DNA of 64,000 nt from Volvariella volvacea V23 (lineage: Eukaryota > Basidiomycota > Agaricomycetes > Agaricales > Pluteaceae). The notes beneath the pieces were generated by a model. That model ran no database searches. It saw only the letters and a program-made list of their open reading frames with translations, and was not told where the DNA came from. The position numbers and the translations under genes were made by a program. The stretch is taken from NCBI GenBank assembly GCA_000349905.1, contig KB722743.1:474252-538251 (forward strand). Reading direction: 5' to 3'. This document shows, piece by piece, positions 34,033 to 45,275 of this stretch; the first letter of the stretch is position 1; the number at the start of each line of letters is the position of its first letter.

Positions 34033-35637
34033 CTAGTAATACAGCTGGAAGAGGTAAAACGGATAGGAAGCGCCTTCTTCCTCTGGGGAGATGTCGTTGG
34101 AAGGGAACAGCCTACATTTCCAACACGAGGTCCGACGGGCATAGGACACTTCGAATGTGCCCAGTTTGCGCTTCCTACTAACTAGTCCCTCCCCTATACT
34201 TCTCAAGGCGTTCGTTATGTCATCCAAAAATGGGCTACCTTCAACTTCCTGTCGCGAGCATCGAATATGCAAACGGTACAACTGCGGAAAACCGCTTGCG
34301 TAATCGAGTATCTCCTGACAAGCGTCACGCGTTAAGCTCCAGTACGGCGGAACATGGATGCTGAGGTACTCGAGGTGGGTGAAACTTGAAGGTGACGGCC
34401 AGGTTTGCGAATTCAGCGTCAGGTTCTCACAGCCTGAATAAAGGAGACTGTTTCTGCACACAATGTGAAGTGAAGAAAGGGTGGGGGCATGAGCGGGCAA
34501 AACGGCCTCCGTAAAAAGGCCCAAAGCTGGGGAGACCCTGCCAGGAAGGTGAAGATCCATCTGGCAGTCCTCAAGCCCTTTGTAACTAGCCAGATATTTC
34601 AACAGGGCATCCGAGAGGCCATAGTCGATATGGAGTTTTGAAAGCTGCGCACCACAATCTTGAAGGGCAATCCAAAGAGGGTCTAGATTAACGGTAGTTG
34701 GCGGACAAGATGCGTGAAGATAGAGTTGAAGTTGTCGTAGATTGTTCATGGTAGGTAGCTGAGTCGGCGAGATATGCAGGTCACAGGAGTTGTCGAACAG
34801 TGAACCCATAACAAACACAGTCTCAAGGGGGTGCATCCTTAATCCTGGAGGGAACAGCTCCTCCAGTTTACATATGGGGATATGACAGCTGCTCGTAACT
34901 TTGATGTGTCTTAAGTCTGGGTTACGGAGAATTGTGTCTCCCAGGAATGACCGGGGTGATTGACTCCGAAGGCAACCATGATACTCATCGCCGTCCTGCC
35001 AATGAGAACAGAAGCAAGAGATACTAAGCCTCTCCAAGCCAAAAATTTCAGAGAGGAAGTGCGGTGGCTGAATCCAAGCAGGAAACTCCAAGTTCAAGGC
35101 ATAGAGTTGTTTGCGTGTGCGGCGAAATAAGACTTCGGATAATTTCTCGTCCAGGACGAGGAACCGGACACCATCCGCGTCAAAACCCTTCCAAGATTCA
35201 TCCCACTCTACCGAAACGGTTTTCAGTGCAGTAAGTCGTCTTATTTCCTTCCAAAATGGCGCAAAGATATTCGCAATTTCAGCGGAACTTTTGGTTCCTT
35301 CAGGCGAATGCAAACACGAGCTGGGAAAGTGAAGCCGGAGCGAGGTGATATAGGGTAGAAAAGCCTCGGGGGTGGGCTCAAATGGAATGCCGTGTGAGAG
35401 GAGCTTGTAAAATGGTTTGTTCGAGATTCCCGGAGTGTGTTGGTATTGGGACACCCATGACAGGTGTAATTCCTGTAGAACGAACTGCGTGAAGATCACA
35501 TTCAAGTGACGAGACGTGAGGCGTAGTGCCAAAGCATCCGATCTTGATAGGTAGTCCCTGATGAAGACCAGTAGTTCGTTGGGGCACCTTTCGATGGTGA
35601 GGGCGTGGCAGGCTGCACTGTGGGCAGAATCCATCAT
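34033..35637 (-). CDS. F-box/LRR-like protein
   Basis: Intronless, 534 residues if it starts at the ATG at 35637 (the frame stays open to an earlier ATG at 35739). The F-box is IERCPNELLVFIRDYLSRSD with ALALRLTSRHLNVIFTQFVLQ. It is followed by repeated leucine-rich segments (LTALKTVSVEWDE, FGLERLSISCF, HPLETVFVMGS, MNNLRQLQLYLHA, FTHLEYLSIHVP). It belongs to neither the family A nor the family B type seen elsewhere in the window. Probable SCF substrate adaptor. The C-terminal residues past about 510 are Ser/Glu-rich and may be unstructured. Confidence 0.78.
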   Translation of the reverse strand: MMDSAHSAACHALTIERCPNELLVFIRDYLSRSDALALRLTSRHLNVIFTQFVLQELHLSWVSQYQHTPGISNKPFYKLLSHGIPFEPTPEAFLPYITSLRLHFPSSCLHSPEGTKSSAEIANIFAPFWKEIRRLTALKTVSVEWDESWKGFDADGVRFLVLDEKLSEVLFRRTRKQLYALNLEFPAWIQPPHFLSEIFGLERLSISCFCSHWQDGDEYHGCLRSQSPRSFLGDTILRNPDLRHIKVTSSCHIPICKLEELFPPGLRMHPLETVFVMGSLFDNSCDLHISPTQLPTMNNLRQLQLYLHASCPPTTVNLDPLWIALQDCGAQLSKLHIDYGLSDALLKYLASYKGLEDCQMDLHLPGRVSPALGLFTEAVLPAHAPTLSSLHIVCRNSLLYSGCENLTLNSQTWPSPSSFTHLEYLSIHVPPYWSLTRDACQEILDYASGFPQLYRLHIRCSRQEVEGSPFLDDITNALRSIGEGLVSRKRKLGTFEVSYARRTSCWKCRLFPSNDISPEEEGASYPFYLFQLYY

Positions 35638-35948
35638 GGTGGTGAGGGTCTGAGATACACCAAACGTGTGGGATGCACGTGGATGCGATAGCAGCCGAGA
35701 TGATTGTAGTACGTAACGATACATTAACACCTTCAGCATAATTGGTAGAAAGGGATGCGTAGGATGGCTGTATCATACTTGTTCGAATACTTAACAACCT
35801 GAGTGGTACCGTATCGGTCATGGTATGGTTGACGCCCGTGCGCGTGACTAGTATGCCTCGTCAAGCTAGGTGATCTGAGTCATGATATCAACATCAACAC
35901 ACCTCCAACTTGCCACAAACATTTGGACTCCGGAACGGAGCTGCAGCC

Positions 35949-37338
35949 ATGACTCAGCTGCCAGCAGAAGTATTGCTTGCTATACTCAAGGATTTTGTCC
36001 CACACGTTGGCAACCATCTCTGGCCCTGCCAATTCCTTTATCGACCACTGCCCGCATATCGCCAATTTTATCAGGAATACCGGGAACAACTCTACTTTCT
36101 GGCTACGCTAAGGGAAGTGTGTTCGCACTGGTATCAAGTCATCACACCCTCTCTCTATTCAACGTTCGTATTCACGATATATCCCCATGAGGCATTGCTC
36201 CGACAACTCATAGTTTTTCGAACACACCCCGACCAAATCCATCACCTTGTCATTACAGCGTATAATCCGAGTGGCTTGAAATTCGAATCTAGTTTCCGGG
36301 ACACAGACCTCATCGAGGCCTGCCTCGCTCAATGCCATAATCTGCACACGTTGGAGTTTGTCGACGTTGAATGGGTATTCATCCACATGAAGCCAAAGGA
36401 CCGCCTGCGACTTCTTCAGTCCAATCGGCGTAATCTATCTAAATTGACATCCTTGAAGTTCTGGAACAGATATAACAATTCTCCGATTTTGACCACCGGG
36501 AGGACGCTCATAGGTTTAGGACCTGAGATATGCAATTCTCTAACAAACCTTGAAGTCACCTCCGGTTCCGGTTCTCGGTTTGAATCAGTCAAACTCCCCT
36601 CAATCTTACCCAACATTTCTCGTTTAGTCTTCCGATGGGAGTGGAGTTCTCCGTATTTCTATGAAAAAATTCTCTCCAGGATCGTCAGAGAACACCACAG
36701 AAACGTAGAGCCGCACCGCGACACAAGATACGTCGTCCCCCTCCGAGAGCTTATCCTGGATGCGACAGACGATGTATCGCATGCGAAATGGGTCGAAAAA
36801 TTTCTTAAAATCAATGACCTTTGCTCCACGCTTTCTATTCTTCGCATTCGAATGCGGGTCGGCCAGTGGCATCTCGAACGAGAGCCCTCTTCGTACATAG
36901 CTGTCCCCTCGTTCATTTTCAGAATGTGTCCGGCTTTGACACTATTCCATTANNNNNNNNNNNNNNNNNNNNNNNNNNNNNNNNNNNNNNNNNNNNNNNN
37001 NNNNNNNNNNNNNNNNNNNNNNNNNNNNNNNNNNNNNNNNNNNNNNNNNNNNTTTTGCCCCACTTTCTCATGAAATACTTACCACTGGAACTCTCCCCGT
37101 CCACCTAAAAGAACTTGGTCTGCAAATTACGAACCCCGCGAACGCTGGTTCCTCTAGACTAGTTCCAACTACACTGGTGCAAGTGATACACTGGGTTCGC
37201 TCAAACCAGTCCTGTAGCCAGTTGGAACAAATCGTCATAGACCTCGAGACTGGGGAGGTGTCAGAGGAGCGGGGCGTCCTTGAACGAGAGTGCTCTGCAC
37301 AAGGGATATTGCTTCAGAAGCAGACTGCAGGGGTATAA
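35949..37338 (+). CDS. F-box protein, family B, interrupted by an assembly gap
   Basis: Starts MTQLPAEVLLAILKDFVPHV, with LATLREVCSHWYQVITPSLYS completing the F-box-like region. The family B body follows (IEACLAQCHNLHTLEFVDVE, LTNLEVTSGSG, PLRELILDATDD). A 100-N gap interrupts codon 335. Downstream sequence continues in a different nominal frame with LPVHLKELGLQIT ... LVQVIHWVRSN and ends at 37338. If the N run is dropped, the two sides join as FHY|FAPLSHEI, matching FRYFVPCPLSVF in the gene at 30499, and the total is exactly 430 codons. The gene is therefore probably intact, 429 residues. The apparent stop just after the gap is an artefact of the N count. Confidence 0.8.
36953..37052. other. 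Assembly gap (100 N), probably zero-length
   Basis: Exactly 100 N inside the F-box gene. Joining the flanking bases directly gives a continuous family B protein without missing or extra residues, so the true gap size is likely zero. Confidence 0.85.
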
Positions 37339-37978
37339 TTATTTTCCTCGTGATCTTGCAAGGACGCCCTATGTTCAGGTAGTTAAACGTGACGATAGCA
37401 ATTTGCCGAATTATGTTGTATCCAAGAACTGTTTTGCTAAGAAAGGTAATGAATAGGGTTTATCCCGTAATAGAAGACTTATCGTGGCGCATCCTCATGA
37501 GATATAGTATAGCCCGACAAAGGTACCTTACTGTAGCCATGTAATTTCGAATAATATCCCAGGCAAATCTATGGGTCTTTTGAGGTGAGTCGGAAGAACG
37601 CGTTGTATTTTGTCAGAGAAATCCTACCACGGCACTGGTCTTCGTGTACCAAGTTGTCGTAGTCCAGTTACTACACAGCAGTAATCATCTCGTTTCCTGA
37701 CCTATTGAGTGTAGTATGAACCTGCTAGAATGTGCATACGGCTACAAGCTTACTAGTTCTGCATTGAAGGCGTCCCATCCCCCGCTCCAGATACATCTTG
37801 GACCACTCGTCCAACCTGAACGTTGTATGAACTGTCGACCTTAACTTTGGTTGTAGTAGTGGCTTGCCTCGTGAGGACCCGTGGACATACATATCCAGAT
37901 AAAGTATGCAAACCAAGACAAGGCGAGATCGCGGAGAAGTTCTAAGGTCTTCACGCTATCGCTTGTCTCGTTTGGCAT
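37339..37978. other. Intergenic, no gene seen
   Basis: About 640 bp, no supported feature. Confidence 0.4.
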
Positions 37979-38278
37979 CTAACAAGCATAGATAGCAGCT
38001 GCCACATAGCGCTTGCTTTGCTCGCCCCCAGCGGCATTGGCACATTCGAGCATAGCATAGAAGATGGTGTGAAGCTTGCCATTAAACCTCAGAAACCACA
38101 GAGGGATCACCTGCTCCTGTTTACTGAGGATAGTAATAAGTTTTTCAGCGCGGGCACATAAGTCATGTGTGGTTGTGCAAGTGCTGTCAATCCACTCTTG
38201 TGCATCGTCCATAGATGTTGGGCTTATGATTGAAAGCGTGTCGTCCCACGAGTCTGTGCGATAGGGACATTCAGGCAT
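37979..38278 (-). CDS. Small orphan ORF, 99 residues
   Basis: An uninterrupted minus-strand frame starting MPECPYRTDSWDDTLSIISP and ending YVAAAIYAC. The composition is balanced and largely helical (DAQEWIDSTC, DLCARAEKLITIL, LHTIFYAMLECANAAGGEQS), with no low complexity, which makes it more protein-like than the other short frames nearby. It has no recognised motif, signal peptide or membrane segment. It could be the remaining exon of a longer gene or a chance frame; no flanking exon was found. Confidence 0.3.
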   Translation of the reverse strand: MPECPYRTDSWDDTLSIISPTSMDDAQEWIDSTCTTTHDLCARAEKLITILSKQEQVIPLWFLRFNGKLHTIFYAMLECANAAGGEQSKRYVAAAIYAC

Positions 38279-38579
38279 AAACGACGCGTTGTGTTGCCGT
38301 TATAGAGTGAGAGTGAACTGAACTGACGTCCTCGTGTCACGTGATAGCAAATATTAGTGTCGATACTCAACATAAGTAGATGGCTTTGTCCTGGGATTGT
38401 TGTACAGCTTGCATCCTACTAACCAAATCGCGCATCCGGCACTACTTTGACACCGGGCTTTATTTCCTTCTAGAACTGTAAGCGTGTATTGCTCATTCTT
38501 TCCCCTTGTCCCATTTCACTGGTTCACGGGCATCGTGTCAGCCATGCTTTCCCTTATCTACATCAAGGGTATATGCATA

Positions 38580-39165
38580 GTTCAGGTTGGCTGTCGTTGT
38601 CCTTTACTCGACGTTGGGAAGTTGTACAGAAACTCTGCGGTCTCACCAGAACGCTGGGGAACACGTCGTGTATCTTCAGCAACTAGCCCCAGAATAGTAC
38701 TGCATCCCCCCGGAAGGGGACGAGTAAGCCATGGCAGAACTGAATACTGATGACAAGATGGTAGATGAGAATGGCGTGTGAGGAAGGCTACGAGCTGCTG
38801 AAGTAATACCTCTCGTGGTAGAAGGGTAAGAATGAATGTAGAGTATAGAGTAGGGGTTGCGGCTCGATACCAGTGCCAACACACCAGCCACAGTGAAGCA
38901 ACGAATTTGACCTATGCATGATGTCCTTGTTTGTGGATAAAGCCCAGAGGTTGTACGTTGGGCTATAGATTCTCGCCTCAAGTTGGGACAGCATCCGAGG
39001 GCATGATCGGTCTGGAGTTCAGCCATTGGAATGCAAGGCATGGAAGGCCCCACACTTGCCCGTTGGGTGATCCTGATGTGGCTCAGCCACCCGTATTGAT
39101 TCCTCCGAAAATATCGAGCGGATACTAGCGGGCATAGATAGCCCAGCAAATGGCTTGACACTCGG
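38580..39165 (-). pseudogene. F-box relic, family B, 5' part only
   Basis: Around 38915-38770 the minus strand reads LWLVCWHWYRAATPTLYSTF followed by ILTLLPREVLLQQLVAF. This is plainly the family B F-box region (compare LRLVCWDWYQVITPLLYSTF at 21681 and the PHEALLRQLIVF of 35949). The sequence upstream is frame-shifted, and homology stops soon after, so only the first quarter of a gene survives. Confidence 0.6.
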
Positions 39166-40487
39166 GATGACTATACGCGGGCATTTTGACAATTTCTATT
39201 TTTCGTTAGTGGGTACAGGTGTATGTTGGACACATCGACAGTTCTCTTTCCTTCCCTACTGACGGTAGCCTCTAAGGTTCCCAATGAATACATAATAAAG
39301 ACCCATGAATACAGCCAGGACGAGTTATTTCTCAGCCGCCTCATGAGGTCATTCGTTTCCAAGACCTAAGCAACTCGGAACAGCCAATCCCACTCCCGAA
39401 CCCACAGTTAATCCGGCTGCATAAGGCAGTTGCCGATGTCCTTCATACGAGCGGCGCCGCTGAAGTTGTTAATAGTGTCATGGCCTATTTGCTCCAAAGT
39501 GATTCCGCCGTACCCTCCATGAACTTCAATGAGGTTTTCTTAAAGATTAATTTGATAGAAGCATTCAGTAAGATCGCAGTAAAATAAAAGCCTTCAGATC
39601 TGCATTAGAACGGTTTTTTTTATGAAACTACGCGATTTTGCCATTAAAGAGTATGAGTGCCAACATGAACCACGCTACTGCCCCTTTCTTAGAGGTATCT
39701 ACCTTCTGATCCTTCGAGATCTCAGCAATAGTCGAGATTCATCTTTCGGGCTTGTATGCTTAGAAACGATAAGATATGAATTGTACAAAATTGGTACTCA
39801 TGATCTTCTCTGCAAAAATGCTACTTCAAAGCTTCAGCTCATGATGTCTTACAAGGTCACTCTTGGGTAGTACGTTTTGTCGATGAGCTGTTCAGGAGAC
39901 TTTCTAGATGTCTTATTTGTCGTTCCTATTCTGTAACTAGTTTATAGAAACCCTCAACTGAAGCTAACGAAGTAGCTGCCTCCCGCCCTTCAGCATGCTG
40001 CAGTGTTATTTCAACCGGAGAAGGGAGCAGGCCTAGCAGTATTAAACAGTTCATGGTCTATTCTTTGCAAGTCTAGCTTTGAGGTTGCCCTGGATGTCTA
40101 TCTACCACTACCGTCATAGCCTAATCATATCATACATTCAAATTCGTCGTTACAGAAAGGCTATTGAAGAGTCCTGTCAACGGGTTGGATATCACGAAGT
40201 CAAAATTGGTAGGGGAGATAAGTAAGCGAATGAAGGGTGAAAGAGTGGGACAACAAGCCTGGGCTTGCCCATCTTCAATCTGGTCGTGCAAGGGGGATAA
40301 GAATTGGCCCAAAGGAATGCACGAGCAGACGAACATAAATAATCAGGAAGAGAACCGAAGCGCGGGCGGTGTGTGCGCAACGCGAAATAAATCGTACACC
40401 AACGCACAACGGCGTGGCTGCCAGCAACCCAACCACAGCCCCAAATCTCTCAAAAAACAAAAAACAAAACACGAAACATCCCCCCGG
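39166..40487. other. Intergenic, no gene supported
   Basis: About 1.3 kb. An 82-codon plus frame (39622-39870) starting MKLRDFAIKEYECQ has an ordinary composition but no motif, and I leave it uncalled. Confidence 0.4.
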
Positions 40488-43400
40488 TTAGATCTTCAGC
40501 TCCCTGAACCCTCTCACATCAACCCTCCCAACCCCATTTCTTCTCCACTCCTCCGTCCCCTCATCTTCCTCTTCCTCGTCTTGCTCCTCGTCCTCCTCGT
40601 CCTCCTCTTCATCATCATCGTCATCGTCGTCTCTCGTTCTCACAGTGGACGAAGTTGTCTTCTTGGCACCAACTACGCTCTTCCCCTTCCCTCTCTTCGT
40701 GCTCTCGACCAACAGCTTTCTAGGTTTAGGTAGACCCAAGGCCTTCCTCTGTCTCCTCGTCAAAGGTCTCCCATCAACGCCCATGATAATCCCGCGAGAA
40801 TTAACAACATATGTAGGTTGCTTCTCCTTCTCCTTCTCCTTTGCTTTAGCTTTCGCGACTTGACTTCTCGTCCGTACACCCTCACTCTCCTTCTCCCTCT
40901 CCCTCTCCTTTTCTCTCCCGCTCTCCTTCTCGCCACTTCGGCTAGCAGCAGCGGCAGCAGGCGCACCCTCACCATACCCACTCTTCTCATAATACACCCG
41001 CTCCTGCTCCTTCGCGCGCCTCGTCCTCTCCTTCTCCTTCTCCCTCTCCCTAATCATCTCCGAATCCATCATCGCAATCGACGCCACAGAAGACGACGAC
41101 GGCGGCACCACCAGCCCCGAGCCCCCTCCATGGCCGCCGGAATTAGGAGCGTTGTTCGCCAAAGCCTGCTGCAACACCCTCATCTTCGCCTTCTCCACCT
41201 CCATCTCCAACGAACTCTTCCCACCCGCACCCGCACCCGCGCTCACACCGGTTCCGTTCACATTCACCATCGCCACATCACCACCGCTCGAACTGGGACT
41301 ATGTCCGTGCTGCGCGCCCGTGCTCGCCCTCGCGCTATGACTATGACTATGACTATGACTATGGCTATGAGACTGAGGCTGAGACGGGGGCTGGTACCCA
41401 GGCGGCATCTGCACAACCGGCATCTGTCTCTGCCCATGTCCGTGCCCATGTCCATGCGTATGCGCATGCCCCGACCCCGCCGCTGCAACGTCCATCGAAT
41501 GGAACCCCTGCCTCTGCAGCGCAGGCGCAACCAACCTCTTCTGCGACAGCTGCTGTGCCGACGTCGACGACAACGACGACACCGCCGTCGGCCCTAATCC
41601 TGGTCCTGATCCTGGTCCGGGTGCGGGTGCTGGTGCTGGTGCTGGTGCTAGTATCGGAGACCGGGTGAGCAGAGGAGCAGAAAGCGGCGGTGTCGCTATC
41701 GCCGATGCTGATGCCGATACTGATGCCGACGACGAAGGAGCAGCCGAACCAGACCTCGCCATCGACCTCGTCCGAACACTCGACGACGACGACAACGACG
41801 ACGACGATTGCGGCTTGACAGATCCCGCCACTGCTGCTGCCGGTGCCGGTGCCGGTGCCGCGGACGACTCAACCGTCGTAGGTTCCGTCGACATCGATCT
41901 CGGCGACTGAGACGCAGACTCGAACGCGTCCGTATCCGATAGAGAGGAGGACGAGGAGGACGAAGCGGGCGAAGAAGACGAGGCGAGGGGATCTTCATCG
42001 TCGTTACGCGCCACGACACCTGAGCCTGAACCGGCAACGCCTCTCGAGTGGCGGGGCTGCGATCTCGTAGCCGTCCCTCTGCGCGCCGAAGATGCAGAAA
42101 TAGAGTTTGCGGACGACGACGGCGGTCGTGCGCTCGTACTGAAAACAGACGTCGAAGCGATATTTTTGCTACTCGAACTTCTAGCAACCCTCCTCGAGCT
42201 CGAGCCGCTGTCATGAGAAATCATCTCGACATCCTGCAGGTCCCTCCGGACCTCCTCCTCCTCCGCCTCATCCACATCCATCTCATCCTCCTCCCTCTCC
42301 CTCCTCTCCCTCCTACTCGCCGACGAGCCCGACGAAGCAGGGGCAGAGGCAGAAGCAGAAGCAGCGCTCGCCGAAGAAACCGGCGCCGGTGCAGACGTAG
42401 ACGCAGGTGTCGACGCCGTCGGCGTACTCTTCTTCGCAGCCGACCTCGTCCTCTTCGCCACGCTCTCCTCTATAGGCTCCCTCCCCTCCGTCCCGGACCC
42501 ATCGCCATTCGAAGACTCCTCAATGGTCCGCTTAGGAGATCTCGTCGCTCTAGTCGTGATCGTTCCCGATGATGATGCTTGTGATAGATGCATTGCAGTC
42601 GCGCTCTGACTCTTGCTCTTGCTCTTGTTTATCGATAATGGCGGTGGTGAGTATACCGATGCTGATGCCAATGCTGGGGATGGTGTAATTATAGTTGATG
42701 CCAATGCTGATGGTAGTGCAATAGATGTAGATGATGCCGAAACTAAAGATGCGTTAGATGGATCTTGCGAGAGGCTGCTGCTCGATGCCGCAGATGGGGG
42801 TTGTGACACAATTTGGGTAGGTTCAGGAGATGGAGATATAGAACGGGAAGAGGGTAACGGTATCTGGCTGGGGTCCGCCATTTCCGCTGACACGATGGAG
42901 GTCGCAGAAGCGGGTTTGTGGAGCGACGGTGTAGCATTTTGTGAGGGCTCAGCAACGACGGGTGGTGTGGGTTGTGCGGGAGGGACAACCGCAGGCAGTG
43001 GTGGTGCTTCTTTAGTACTTGTACCTTTTGAAGCTGAAGCAGAGGACGCAGAAAGCTTGAGTCTGACTTTGGGTAGCTTGCCTGTCGACTTGGCTTTCGG
43101 CTTCTCCTTCTCGGGGGGTGGAGGCACACTGGGCGCCGGTGTCTCTCGCACTCTTGGAAAGCCCGAGTGCGGGCCCTTTAGGTTACGAATGGACGAAAAG
43201 TGCTCCCAATCGTGGTAACTGTATAATAATTCCAATTCAGTTCCGGCAGGGGCCAAAGAGGTCATAGGATAACGAAAAAGGCAATGAACATTTGAACAAG
43301 TAAAAACGCGACGTACGCGACATATACAGTGTCGTATCGAGCATCGTCGTCTTCATCTGCATCGTCGCCGCCGCCGCCGCCGTCGTCATCAGCCTCTTCC

Positions 43401-44651
43401 CGGTACGGGCCCTTTAACTTCTCTGGACGCGATGCAATGGTTGAAGTGGAGCTGGAAGTAAGGGAGGTATAGGTAGCGGGACGCGATACAGTGTCATCAG
43501 GGTCGTCGAAGGCAGCCCATTCGATGACGTAGACCAGACCCGGCTGGATGACTTTGACGTTGCGGCGGGCTAGATGTGCAAAGGCAGACAGTTCCATATG
43601 GCCGCCATAGGTGCCTGCGTAGGTTCACAGCACCATGGGGAAGGAACCAGAAAAATGGGAATAAAAAAAAGTCAAAAAATGAACAACAAGAGGGAAATCA
43701 AGGGGGGCATGCAGGACGGGATGCGGTATGAAATGGAATGCACGGCAAGTTGCAATACGGTAGTGATGCACGTGGGGGACACGAGGCTGATGGAGGCCTC
43801 CTCGGGAGATGTAATGGATATACTGTATGCGCAGAATACGCGCGATTTTCGTGAAGATAAGGAGTGCTCGGCGGCAAGAGTGGGTGAGGGACGTTTGGGT
43901 GCGAGCTACTCACCATTTTCGCGCATACACTTGAGATGGACATCCAAGCCTCTCTCGTCTTCCACGAACGGCTCGTACCGGCTCTTGTGCGACGCGATCC
44001 AATCGCATATGTCCTGTCGGAGTTGCAGGTGTTTCGATGGCGACCCGTGTAGCTGGTCAGAGAGCGCGCGGAACAGACAGTTTCCGTCGCCCAGGGTAGG
44101 CGAGGCATAGAGGCCCAGCGACCTCAGCTGTTCTGCCAGCAGGCGGTTGTTTGTAGCCGGGTCGGAGAGGAGCTGTGCACGGGGCAGTGTAAGTTTACAT
44201 CCAGACGAGGATCAAGAATGAATGAGCACGGATGCGGAGCACGGGGAAGACGGAGGATGGAGACGGGTAAACAAGGACGTACCCTGCCTTTGCTCGACCG
44301 TGTGTTCCTTGGACGTACTGCATGGTGGCAAGGAATTTACGAAACCAGTGTGATCAGTTTCCGACTCGACTCCCATAAAGTTGCATTCCGGCAAGTTAAA
44401 ATGCATCCCTTGCACCCGCCATCGGCGGGCGAGCGAGCGCGGGTGGCTGCTGATTTGATGGGCGTGCAGTTGGGCGTGGGCACCCCACAACGCACCACAA
44501 CCGGCGGCAGCCCCAAGATAAGGTTGGCCTGCATGCCCGCGATGGTGGCACCCACCCCGGGCACTGAAGGGGTGCCGTATATGAAAATTGAATGCTTACG
44601 CTGCTGGTGCTGCTGTTTCTGGTTCCGCTGGCTTCGTTTGGCTGAACCCAT
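40488..44651 (-). CDS. OTUD3-like OTU deubiquitinase with very long disordered tail
   Basis: Five exons: 44600-44651, 44283-44317, 43914-44172, 43317-43614 and 40488-43218, giving 1124 residues. The OTU domain spans residues about 40-235. Its Asp/Cys motif is LGDGNCLFRALSDQLHGS (Asp58, Cys61), followed by LQLRQDICDWI and YEPFVEDERGLDVHLKCMRE. The middle motif GTYGGHMELSAFAHLARRNV spans an exon border, and the His motif is YDTVYVAYHDWEHFSSIRN (His221). This order and wording match OTUD3-type OTU cysteine proteases, which cleave ubiquitin chains. The acidic insert before the His motif (DDDGGGGGDDADEDDD) is low complexity. Residues about 240-1124 are Ser/Ala-rich, with His-Ser and His-Gly repeats, Ala-Pro repeats, a Lys/Glu/Arg-rich charged helix and an Asp/Glu-rich end. 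Its start is divergent from the gene at 45276, 624 bp away. Confidence 0.9.
40560..42400 (-). repeat. Low-complexity codon repeats in the OTU gene tail
   Basis: Several short tandem stretches lie inside the last exon: Asp/Glu codons (40545-40635), a CATAGT-type repeat encoding alternating Ser-His (41335-41375), His-Gly codons (41435-41475), and Ala-Pro/Gly-Pro codons (41590-41650). They create long open frames on the opposite strand that are not genes. Confidence 0.8.
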
Positions 44652-45275
44652 GTGGTGGTGAGCAAAAGAGGGAGATGGGTTCGTGATGGGCGGGAATTGA
44701 CCGGGGAAAGCTGTGGAGGGAGGCGGGGAAGAGGGCGACTGGGGTTTTGTTCTGTCCAGGTCGTGGTTGTCGACTGACCCTCCCTCTCGCCACGGGGTCC
44801 CCACGTGAAGACCCCGATCACTTCCCCACCGCCGTCCCACCAGTCCCGAAATGCAGCAGGATCTCTGACTCCCACAAATCCTGCGGGCACGTCGCAGGAG
44901 GGAGCGTCGGCAGCGAGCCTCATCCACGGCCATTCGCTATCTGGAGGGACGGCCAGCCTTTTGTCATGGGGAGGCCATCTGCCGAAATCGGCAACTTCAG
45001 GCGGTGCGATGCCCGAAACCGTCGACTTGTCGTAATTGCTATCGCTGCGGATGTCATCTCCCTCCAGCCTGCGCAGTAGCACCCAAAACCGCAGTACCAG
45101 GTCCATACGTTTCCTGATCGCCTAGAATAAAGCTGTCATCCCATCGCTTCTGATAACCCACCGTCAAAACCCCAGTGGCCATTACTGCGCTGTCACCAGC
45201 CTGGGACTCCCATTGCCTTAGTCACCCACCGACAGGAAATAGTACTTGAGACGACTATTCTTGACACCACGAAGG
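44652..45275. promoter_or_regulatory. Divergent promoter region, OTU gene / F-box-like gene
   Basis: 624 bp between the two start codons. It is open in several frames by base composition only. No clear core-promoter element was seen. Confidence 0.4.

Noticed and set aside
40818..42572. Long plus-strand open frames (up to 259 codons)
   Set aside because: Antisense shadows of repeated codons in the OTU gene tail, very rich in Arg, His and Leu, with no motif.
44337..45106. Minus-strand frames of 198 and 236 codons
   Set aside because: They run through the first OTU intron and the divergent promoter. Only the 52-nt and 35-nt exons inside them join properly to the OTU domain.
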